Shown here: positions 40,189 through 49,656 of the stretch, piece after piece | Layout: each line of letters opens with the position of its first letter | Position numbering within the stretch: position 1 is the stretch's first letter | Assembly: GCA_039583875.1 (NCBI GenBank) | Contig: CM077153.1 | Coordinates: forward strand, 115,440,568-115,504,567 | DNA length: 64,000 bases | Direction of reading: 5' to 3' | DNA from: Platanthera guangdongensis | Lineage: Eukaryota > Streptophyta > Magnoliopsida > Asparagales > Orchidaceae | The notes under the pieces: model-generated | The model's input: the letters and a program-made list of their open reading frames with translations, nothing else | Told to the model about the DNA's origin: nothing | Databases searched by the model: none | Made by a program: the position numbers and the translations under genes

Positions 40189-41550
40189 TGTTGAAATTTG
40201 TGAAGTGAAAGTGGGTGATGGAGCAGGCCGGGCGGTCTGAGCGGCCTGAGCGGTCTGAGTCCGCGGCCTGGTCGGACTGCTGGTTGCGGCCTTGGGGACC
40301 TGGCTTGGACGATGGCTTGGCAGTTGTGGAGCGGCCTGTGCGGCCTCTGTTGCGGTCTGGGCGGTTTAGGTGAGCGGCCTGGATGGTGTTGGCCAAGGAA
40401 GTCTTGCAACTTGGGCATCTAGTGGAGCGGCCTGAGCGGACTGTGTTTGGCGGTCTGTTGGCGGTGCTCAGCTTGATTTGCAGCCTTGCAGTTAGCCAGC
40501 TCTTGTGGTAACCAGGCGGATTGGAAGTTCTATCCACGGTGTGTTGGCGGACTTGTCTTTTGCGTCCACGTAGTCCACATTAATGGACTGATTTTGGAGA
40601 TGGGCTTTTGTTCTTGCCGAGCTCTCCATGTTGTGATGGATGTTTCACATCCTTGTGGCAGACTGTCCTGCTGATTGGCGGTCTGGGTCTTCTGTGTCCG
40701 CCGTGCTCACGCCAGTTGCTATGGGCTGCTGGACTTGGTCATTTTGTGACAAGTCCATCGTGTCCGCAGAGTCCGCAGAGTCCGTTGTTGACCGGACGGA
40801 CTGCCTGTTGGTCGTGGACTTATGGCGGGCTGTGGCGTTGTTGTCGAGCTATGCGGACTGCCTCTTTGTCTGCGTACACCATGCAGACTGATGCAACATG
40901 TGTTATGGCTGTGTCCGCGTGCTGTGTTGAGTTGCGGACTGATGCAGCATGAGTTGCGGGTGTGTCCGCATGCTGAGTGGCAGACTGGCTCTATGATTGC
41001 GTTGGGCGGACTGGCGCCGTGCTTGTATTGTGCGGGCTGACCTTGTGTCCGCTTGGTGGCGGACTGGCTTTTGACCTGGCGCCTGGAGGCTTGAAGTCTG
41101 GCCAAGTACTTGCGGACTTGGCGGACTGGGTTGTGTTAGCGCGCAAGCTGGGGTGGTGACTCTATTCACTAGGGTGTGTCCGCGCGACCTCGCGCTCTCG
41201 GCGGACTCCGTGTTCTATTCGTCTTCTAGCAGCAGCAGCAGCAGTTCAGACGGCTTCGACGACTTCGGCGGACTGGGCGGTCTCGGCGGTCTCCAGTTCT
41301 GTCCGCTCGAATTGTTTGACTTGTAATCTTTCCTGTTTTCCTGTGTACTGGCGAAATCATGTCTCGCCATGTATACCTCGCATTGTAAAGAAGGAATAAA
41401 AGAATATATGATCAGCTTGCCCCTGTGATTGCATTTGGTTGTTGAGCTTGCTTTCCTGGTTTCCGCACGATCAAGGTGTGATCTTGATAGTTCTGAGGAT
41501 ATTAATTTGACATTAGACTATCTTGGTGACCACTTTGAGAAAATTCAACA
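40189..41550 (+). repeat. 3' LTR of copia-2, internally deleted
   Basis: 1362 bp against 1731 in the 5' LTR. At about 41172 the sequence jumps from CACTAGGGTG to GTCCGCGCGACC, which in the left LTR are about 385 bp apart. Both breakpoints have a GGGTG-like motif. The lost piece contains the TATA box. Confidence 0.9.
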
Positions 41551-42390
41551 ACGTATCCTCAAGAACACCCTGTCCTCCACTTGGAACTCCACCTTCCGAT
41601 GCCTCACATCGTAGTACTTGACCTGCCTACTTTGTGCCTCCAGCATCCGATCCCTGATCAGCCGTATCTGAGCATCCGTATCCTCAATATAGTCCGATCC
41701 AAGTGCCCTGGGGTCCTCATCCTGAACCCAAGATAGTGGTGTCCGACATTTCCTGCCGTATAGAGCCTCATATGTTGCCATCCCAATGCTCTCCTGGTGA
41801 CTGTTGTTGTAGGAGAATTCAATCAGGGGCAACAGTCTCTCCCAGGGCTTCCCCGTGTTCAGTATACATAGACGCAACAAATCCTCCATAGTCCGGTTGG
41901 TCCGTTCTGTCTGGCCGTCGGTCTGCGGATGGAAAGCGGTGCTAAAAGCAAGCTGAGAGCCTAAGTACGCCTGCACCGCTCTCCACTCCCTAGAGGTGAA
42001 CTGACCGTCACGGTCCGAGACAACCGTCTTGGGGACGCCGTGGTACCTGACGAACTGCTCTACAAACAACCTCACCAAAACAACAACTGGGCTGTCCTTC
42101 CTGATCGGTATAAACCAGGCTACCTTGATCAGTCTATCGACAATGACCCATATAGAATCGTGCCCAGAGTGGGAGCGAGGCAATCCGTGCACGAAATTCA
42201 TAGCTATATCCTCGAACTTCCACTCTGGCACCGACAATGACTGTAGTAATCCTCCTGGGCTCTTGCACTCTGCCTTTACCCGCTGGCAGGTCTCACAATG
42301 TGTCACATAATATACGATTTCCCTCTTCATCCCCGGCCAGTACATGCTCCTCCGTAGATCCGCTGTCATCTTGGTGATACCGGGGTGCAC
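41551..42390 (-). pseudogene. Tekay-1 integrase, main part
   Basis: Frame begins H-P-G-I-T-K-M-T-A-D-L and holds the zinc ligands (Y-Y-V-T-H-C-E-T-C-Q-R-V-K), the core with V-I-V-D-R-L, V-V-S-D-R-D-G-Q-F-T and H-P-Q-T-D-G-Q-T-E-R-T-N (DDE residues present), and Y-E-A-L-Y-G-R-K-C. It ends at the copia-2 insertion and continues at 33938-34341. A single TAG at about 42392-42394 separates it from the upstream protease frame (same reading frame). Confidence 0.92.
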
Positions 42391-42396
42391 TGAGTA

Positions 42397-43293
42397 CTAA
42401 GAACAGTGTGCCTTCGTGAGTATATCCTCCCGGATACCTCCTCCCGCGGGTATATAGACACGGCCACGGAAATGAACAAGGTCATCACACAAATAATTGT
42501 CCTCCGACTTGCCCCCTTCCAGGGCTATGAATACTGGCTCCAAATCCGCATCCAGCCTTTGATGTGTCCTGATGTGCTCCCGTATGTCACACTCGATGAC
42601 CAAGGAGTTCAAGTACTCCCGATAAACATCCGGCTCAGCTTTGGAAACCATGGTAATGTGCATATCCTCCATCATCCGTACTAGCTCTTGCAACTGGGTC
42701 TTGAACTCCGCTAGCTCTTTGGGGTCCATCCTATACGGTGCCCGAGATACGGGCCTCGCTCCCGGCACCAACTGAATCCGGAAGTCCATATCCCTAGTCG
42801 GTGGCAATCCAGACAATTTCTCCGGAAATACATTGGAGAAATCCCGAACCACCGGAATATCAACAATAGAGGCTTCTGCTCCCGACATCTCAAAGCAGAT
42901 AATGTATACCTCCTCCCCTTGCTCATAGGCCTTGACAGCCTGTACAGATGATAATAGAAGATGAGAGACAGGTCTAATACCTTCGATGACGATGTCGGTG
43001 TCCATATGCCGTAAGGTGATCCTCCTTGACGGGCAATCGATCCGGGCGTGGTTCCAGTGCAACCAGGTCATGCCCAAGATCAGATCGAAGTCCGACATTC
43101 TCAAAATCGTCGCCGACGCTTCGAATGTCTTTCCTCTAATTTCTGCCTCCATGTTACACTTGGCAGATGATAGTAGCTCTGATCCGTCTGGCAGACGCAC
43201 CCTCCTAGTTACCCCTGTGAATCGGTCTATGCCCGCTACTCCCTCCAAGAAGGCTTCTGATACAAACGAGTATGAAGCACCCGTATCGAACAA
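42397..43293 (-). pseudogene. Tekay-1 protease joined to post-RNase H linker; RT deleted
   Basis: Residue 1 onwards reads M-F-D-T-G-A-S-Y-S-F-V-S, the retropepsin active site, then L-I-L-G-M-T-W-L and the protease-RT linker V-V-R-D-F-S-N-V-F-P-E-K-L-S-G-L-P. At Q-L-Q-E-L-V (about 42687) the frame jumps directly to R-M-M-E-D-M-H-I-T-M-V, which in Tekay-2 lies after RNase H. The whole RT-RNase H region, about 1.2 kb in Tekay-2, is missing, yet the frame stays open across the junction. The part after the junction is the connection to integrase. Confidence 0.92.
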
Positions 43294-43599
43294 TGTATCA
43301 GCGGGCTTGCCGCTGACAAAGACTATGCCTGAGATTTTTGTTTGAATTATATCATGTTTGTTGTTATACTAAGGTTGGTAAGGTACTATAAAATGAAAGC
43401 TAGATTGCAATTAATTTTAAGTACATGTAATAACCTCCTCGGGGTTCCTTGGCTCGGCGAGGTCCAAAGCGTACATCTGCTGCTCCTGCCCTCGACCTCT
43501 ACAATATTGTCCTCGACCCTGGCCTCGGCCTCGACCTCGTCCTCAGCCTCGGCCCTGCTGTGCCGGAGGGGCTACCAGAGGTGGAGGAGGTGGTGGATG

Positions 43600-43813
43600 G
43601 AACTGCTTAGGGCAGTAAGCTCTTACGTGCACCGGATGTTGGCATCTATAACAAATCACCGGTTGGTGGCCACGGTCATCCCGTCTCCACGGGTCGTGTA
43701 CCTGTAGTGGCGGGGGAGCTAGTAATGTAGGAGGCCCCTACTCTTGCCTGAAGTTTGGACGATAACGTCCCCGACCCTTCTTGTAGTTCATCACTCCGCC
43801 TCTCTGGGAGCCC
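43600..43813 (-). pseudogene. Tekay-1 gag zinc knuckle
   Basis: Minus-strand reading gives I-C-Y-R-C-Q-H-P-V-H-V-R-A-Y-C-P-K-Q near 43610-43660, a CX2CX4HX4C knuckle with the usual basic flanks. It is out of frame with gag at 43814-44518, with a break near 43810. Downstream of it (43440-43600) is an Arg/Gly-coding stretch. Confidence 0.8.
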
Positions 43814-44518
43814 CTACTGCTCCCCGTGGGATGACCCATCCAATGGTCTCTTTCCCCTGCTTTGTACCATCAGCTGGTCTGCCTCTAGCTTCTTAGTCAT
43901 CTCTATGATCTGCGTCGAAGTGCCATGAGAAATGAACAATAGAGCCTGTCTGGTAGAGTCCCTAAGTCCTCGGTAGAATCTCTTTGCGTACGTCTTGTCA
44001 TCCAGATCGTGTATCCCCGAGAACCTGGCCAGATGGGAAAATTCCCTCTGGTATTCTATCACTGATCTGGTTCCCGGCATGAGGTTCAAAAACCTCTCCT
44101 CCAACTCATCCCTATCTGTAACAGACACGAAGTGGTCCAAGAAGCCCTCGCTGAACTCATCCCGACAAATATCTGACAACTCCCTATCTGCATATGTGGA
44201 GTCCAACATGGACTTCCACCACCTCTTTGCGTGAACATCCAGAGCAAAAGTCGCCAAAGGAACTTCCTGCCAGACAGGGTAGCTGATGCCTGCAAGCATC
44301 TCCTGAATGGCCTCGAGCCACTCCTCCATCTTTACCGCATTCTTTGTCCAGTGGTACATCGACGGGGACAGATTTTTGAAGGCACTCAGCCAATTCGATC
44401 CCGGATTTGGCTGTTGGGTCGGGGCCTGCTGATCCCTGAAGGCATCGAGGATGGCCGTCAGAGTCTGCCCCATCTCCGTCTGCTGGAAAGGTGTGGCAGC
44501 CGGAAGGGGAGGAACCAC
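43814..44518 (-). pseudogene. Tekay-1 gag capsid region
   Basis: Frame starts M-V-P-P-L-P-A-A-T-P-F and contains the gag signatures A-K-R-W-W-K-S-M (about residue 95), F-L-D-H-F-V, D-E-L-E-E-R-F-L-N-L and V-I-E-Y-Q-R-E-F-S-H-L-A-R-F, ending in a Lys/Arg-rich tail. It aligns with the Tekay-2 gag at 58416-59312. It forms the particle in intact relatives. The frame is uninterrupted in itself. Confidence 0.9.
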
Positions 44519-44736
44519 ATCCTGTGGTACAGAGACCTGTGAAGGTTGTATAAGAGTAAGGTTTATATTAGGATTGACCTAACTCATTGCTTAAATGGAC
44601 TATTTTCTGTGACTTTTACACATGTGCACACCATTGCTTCCGCTGCATAGTTTGTCCGCAAACTAATGCTCGAGCGTGGTGTCCCAGTGATGTGGACTTC
44701 TTTCTCATATGATCGTTTGTTGAATCAAGACCTGTT
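44519..44736 (-). other. Tekay-1 untranslated leader and degenerate primer site
   Basis: Between gag and the right LTR. The position where Tekay-2 has a clear TGGTATCAGAG primer site here reads (reverse complement) AACAGGTCTTGATTCAAC, so the primer site is either mutated or for another tRNA. Confidence 0.6.
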
Positions 44737-46029
44737 TGTAAGACCCCCCTCTCCTTACCAAGGAGGTAAACCCGTTCTTATGCGCAGAACCACCGCCTTA
44801 CGGTGACACTAACACACAGGCTAGTCGACACCGCAAGACGTCGATCTTGCCGTCTAGTTCGATCATTCAACCTGTCGGGTAGTCGAGAATAGAAGCATGC
44901 AAGTAGTAAGTAAAACTAACAAGTACATATAGTCACAACACAATATCATCATATATGTAAATGAAAAGTACAATAGTCCACAATGAGTACGAAAATGAGA
45001 GAAGGGCTTATGCCCAGTACATGCCAAATAGAAATAAATCTCTCTCACAACAACACTAAGCGGAAGTAAAGTCTATCACAAGTACACTCATCCTCACCTG
45101 ACGGTGAGCTACAGTAGTAGTAGGTGGTATCAGCTACTCTTGTCCTGCCACCTCGTCCTGCTGGTGCTCCAGCTTCTCGAGCTCCTACGGTCACAACCGA
45201 CCGTTAGTCATAAAGACTAAGCCATTTTGTCCTCGCCTCACCCCCGCGACTCCTAGGTATCGAGCGAGAAGATGAAGCGGAGAACAACAAGGGGTATAAA
45301 AAGGAATATAAGTGACAGTGAATCTATTCTATCATGGTTATAGATTAACCATTGTATCTCCACACTAGCAGTTCTATAAGGTACAAGTAGAGTATGTAAA
45401 AAAACTGTACTGAAAAAAGTGTGGTGGCAAAAGTAAATTAACTATTACTAAGCTATCATCACAGAAGTACCTTAACTTATATGAATATCCATACAAACTT
45501 ATAAGTTTAGGTTTCACAAATGTAACTTATCATATAAAACAGCACATACTAATTTATATGATAAGGATCTATGATGCGTATGTCCTAAGTATGTATGCAT
45601 CTTATGGTATGAGGGTTATGATTCATACAAGTGCAACTCACACACACGACTCTGATCACAGACCTTTAATTCCCACTTTTTGGAGTTAGCTTAACTCTCA
45701 GGTACCACCATTGTGGCTACGAAAGCAGTGGAGCGGGCATCTCCACTCCTAGGCGGGTATACACACTACCAGGCCTAAACCTTTCGTACGCCTCTGAAGG
45801 ACACACCACAGTCTCCACGTACTAAACCGCTGGAAAATCCACCAGACTTTTTGGTCGGGTGTGCGTTTTCGGGGATTGTCCTCCAGACCGCAGTATAAAC
45901 AACATACTGACCCCTCAAACCCTCACACCTCACCTGAGACACCGTACTGCCATCGGTGTGACGATTGGCCCAGTACCGCATGACCCGCCACTAATATGTT
46001 TTATGCACATACAAATTATTTCCAACCCG

Positions 46030-46255
46030 TGCCTCAGCTCGCAGGACAAAAACCCGTCCTGTATCCAAACATCCGAGCCTCCAACTTGCAGGACAAAAAC
46101 CCGTCCTATATCCAAACTTCCGAGCCTCCAGCTCGCAGGACAAAAACCCGTCCTGTATCCAAACATCTGAACCTCCAGCTCGCAGGACAAAAACTCGTCC
46201 TGTATCCAAACATTCGAGCCTCCAACTAGCAGAACAAAAACCCGTCCTGTATCCT
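46030..46255. repeat. 45-bp tandem repeat in the Tekay-1 right LTR
   Basis: Five units of the CGAGCCTCCAGCTCGCAGGA family, one fewer than in the left LTR (22515-22795), with private substitutions. Confidence 0.88.
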
Positions 46256-48916
46256 CTAACTCTATACGGGTGAGATTGTCACATCGTTTCCTTAACTTAT
46301 TAGACTACTCTTGTCTAATGCTTGTTATACCTAGAAACTTAGGGTTAGTCCTTGGACCGCCCAGGGCATGCCCGATGAAGGGCTCTTGGGGGCACTAGGA
46401 ACTATGATGAGCTGAAGTCCAAAACTCTCTTTCTCAAGGACACCTACTTTTATTAGTGTTTAGCCATTATTAATACCCAACTCTCGATGTTGCTCTTGAG
46501 TGAACCTAATGACTTAAGGTATTATTGGGAGAGCGTCGGTCTTCCGCCGGTCTCCGTTCTAATTACTCTCATGTGACTTACACTCTAACACTCGTTACTA
46601 TGTAGTGACCCACTTATGACATCAACTAGAGTTTCAGCTTCCCAATACACCTCTCAGTCCAACCATCTATCATTTCCATGTGGGTCCTAATGTTACATGT
46701 CACCTTTTTGCTAATCGCAACCCATGACCTAATTCTAACCTAAATGAGATGACTTCCAATTTCTTGGGCCGAAGGCCCCTAACTATTTATCATGGGTTTG
46801 TCATATACATAATATCAACCATTCAGAATTTCATCATTGTTCTAAGTATTTAGGATCATAAATTAATTTATTTAATTAGGTGATCTAGGTCACTTTGTAC
46901 ATTGGCTACTATATCCAATAGTCCATTATGTCTAGATAATTTACCTGGAGTTCATCTATGTTAAAAATAGCTGTTCACCGAAGATACTAATTTTTCCACT
47001 TGATTTACCATTCATTTTTTATTTATGTTTATAATCTCAATTATTCCATTTTCCAAATGAAGTACCTAAAATATTCAACTGAAAATTCATAGAAAATTAC
47101 TGGTGATTAACATTGCCATAAAATACTCCAAACAGGAATTCAGACCCCCAACCAGGGATTTGACTAAAATAACTATATGTGAACATTATTACAAAAATAC
47201 CACTACCATGATTTTCAGTATACTCAATCATCCAAAATTCTTAAATAAATTCACAGAGGTTTATATCACAAAAACAGGACTATATACATTTTTTCACAAT
47301 TTTCCAAATAGTATTACCCTTATATTTAATTTAAATCCTAAAAGGGTAAAATTGTAAATCTACTAAATACAGAAGATATAATCCTCAAACAGACTCATAA
47401 CTTTTTTTTCAGAGATGTAAAATGTCCTGTTTGGGTTTGTATCAAAATTTTAGAATTTTACAAGGTCAGTATACTTGTATCTTTTTTTTTTATTTCTAAA
47501 AGTGCTTATTTTTCAATAATTCAAAATAATGAGATTTTTGATCATAAAAATCCCAATCTTTCTATAGAGGTGTAATTCATCCCTAAAAGACTGTCCAAAA
47601 TCCCATAGACATGTATTGCGCCAAATGGGCTAACTTCCCATTTTCCCATTTCTACTATTGGCACGACATTTACTAATCTACCCTTACAATGCATGTTGGA
47701 TTTCCCAAACATGCAGAGGTTCAAATGGTCTGAAATTTTTACCATGGTCATATAATGACCCAATGACCATGCCAACCAAATTTGGAGGCATTTGGAAGGG
47801 AAATCTTCCTATGCTCCATTTATTTAATAATTGATATTTCTATAAAAACTATAGAAAAATATCTCCCAAAAATTCTGATTTTTGGACAAGACCTAAGTCT
47901 AGCATAAACACATGCCTGGCCAAAATCTCATTGCATGTGGACTTAGGGTTTGACTTAGGCATTCATTTAAAATTCTGCCTATCCTAGAACCAGTCCTAGG
48001 AGAATGACCCTACAGGGAGCTACAATGCTCCAAATTACAAGTTTAAGATGTCAAATTAAATGCGAGACCTAGATCTACCTTCTTCATGTTGGACGTTATT
48101 TCTGGAAATGCATCTAAGAGGCCTAAATAATTTATGCAAGGTGACTGTTCAACTATGACAGAAAATAAAATCAATGAATATGATTCATAGTTTAATATTA
48201 CATTTAAATGGACGGCATCGGCTCATCTTCCCCAATGAGCCGATGGTCCAAACCATCCCGAGCTGTAGCTCTTTGATCTCCACTCTCCCGGCCATCCGGC
48301 CACCTCCACCGCCACCACACCACCTCCGTTGCGGTGGTGGCTAGCATTTCCCAGCGACATGGCCGCCGGAGGCGGCTTCTCCGGCGAACCCGAGCAAGAA
48401 GAAAAGCTCGATTTTTCTTCCTCTTTCTCACATGGCATCATGTTCAGTTGAGCCCGATATCTCTCCTAGTGGATCTAGAAGATTAGCGCCGAGGGAGGGG
48501 AGGAAAGACGGACCTGTAGTCGCACTTGGCGGCGAGTACGGTGGTGGTGAGCCATGGCCGACAACTTCTTCGGCTATCTCCTTTCTCCAGTTATTGATTT
48601 CCACTCCTCTGGACTCAATGAAGACGATGGTGGCCTTGGTTTTTTGCTGGGAGTGGACGGTTTAAGGACTTTGAATAAGGGGAGTGGTGGAAGTGTCGGG
48701 GCATGGCGGGGCATGGCTGATCGTCCTTGAGCATGGTTCCTCCATGCCGTCACGTGTCACCATAATATTGGACCGTCCAATTATTACTTTAATTAGGTCT
48801 TGATTGAAAGGACCGGATCCAATAGGTCTATTGACGCTTATCCCGAACCCGGTTTAGCCCGTATACATGTGAACCGGCCAACATAGTTTTTCAGACTGAA
48901 AAATACTCTAAGTCCA

Positions 48917-49648
48917 AAAGCGTTGAGTGGTGTTGACACCACTCAACGCCGTGTTGACCCCCTCAACGCCAATAACATTCCAGAAATTTCTAAGTCAAAA
49001 GCATTCAGTGGCGCTGAGACCACTCAATGCCACGTTGAGTGGCGCTGAGAGCACTCAACGCCAACACCATTCCGGAAATTTCTAAGTCAAAGGCGTTGAG
49101 TGGCGCTGAGACCACTCAACGCCGTGTTGAGTGGCGTTGAGACCACTCAACGCCAACATCATTCTGCATAGCCTTAAGTTAAAGGCGTTGAGTGGCGTTG
49201 AGACCACTCAAAGCCAACATCATTCCGCGGAGTCTTAAGTTAAAGGCGTTGAGTGGCGTTGAGACCACTCAACGCTGACATCATTCCACAGAGTCTAAGT
49301 TAAAGGCGTTGAGTGGCGTTGAGGCCACTCAACGCCGAGTTGAGTGGCGTTGAGACCACTTAACGCCAACATCATTCCGCAAAGTCTAAGTTAAAAGCGT
49401 TGAGTGTTGTCGAGTTCACTCGACGCTTTGTTGAATGGTGTCGAGATCACTCGACGCCTAAAGTTTTTAGCATATTTTCTAAGTTTAATTCGTTGAGTGG
49501 CGTTGAGTCCACTCAACGAACTCGACGCTTTGTCGAATGACATCGAGTTCATTCGACGCCTCTTGATTAAAGAGCATGGCGTTGAATCCACTCAACGCAC
49601 TCGACGCTTCGTCGAGTGGCGTAGTGTTCACTCGACGCCCTGTTGAAT
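48917..49648. repeat. Palindromic minisatellite in the Tekay-1 right LTR
   Basis: Same hairpin units as 33037-33740, but after the first unit the order is double, double, single, single, double. It is about 30 bp longer, which equals one half-unit. It ends 8 bp before the Tekay-2 insertion point. Confidence 0.9.
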
Positions 49649-49656
49649 CCACCCGA

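Larger units (their letters stand above)
34342..41550 (+). mobile_element. Ty1/copia element copia-2 nested in Tekay-1 integrase
   Basis: LTRs 34342-36072 and 40189-41550 share TGTTGAAATTTG starts and AAAATTCAACA ends. The target duplication ACGTA is perfect at 34337-34341 and 41551-41555. PBS TGGTATCAGAGC follows the left LTR and a G-rich polypurine tract precedes the right. Internal coding order on the plus strand is gag with CCHC, protease, integrase, RT, RNase H, as in copia. At least eight stops interrupt it, most of them TGA in place of tryptophan, and the RT active site has a substitution, so it is dead. The right LTR lacks about 385 bp. Confidence 0.93.
21262..49656 (-). mobile_element. 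Tekay-1: Del/Tekay-type chromovirus with about 5-kb LTRs, host of three nested insertions
   Basis: Left LTR (21262-33841, excluding a nested element) and right LTR (44737-49656) are collinear over about 4.9 kb. Between them lie, on the minus strand, gag, CCHC knuckle, protease, integrase and a C-terminal chromodomain, which is the chromovirus layout. The chromodomain tail (R-E-E-H-T-L-E-P-M-D-L-M-x-E-R-Y-P-E-L-F) and long LTRs suggest the Del/Tekay clade. The internal region is split by copia-2 (34342-41550), the left LTR by a chromovirus (25360-32935), and the right LTR is cut by Tekay-2 at 49656, so its last 0.1 kb should lie beyond the window. RT and RNase H are deleted. The left end is blurred by a TA microsatellite. 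Confidence 0.85.
44737..49656 (-). repeat. Tekay-1 right (5') LTR, truncated by Tekay-2
   Basis: 4920 bp from TGTAAGACCCCCC to the point CACCCGA, where Tekay-2 begins. It is collinear with the left LTR and shows widespread substitutions against it, so Tekay-1 is old. By comparison about 96 bp are missing at the end and should be found to the right of Tekay-2. Confidence 0.9.

Noticed and set aside
36161..40194. A recoded gene set in which TGA encodes tryptophan
   Set aside because: TGG is also used for Trp in the same frames, other stops (TAG, TAA) and frameshifts occur, and neighbouring elements show ordinary decay; mutation explains it better.
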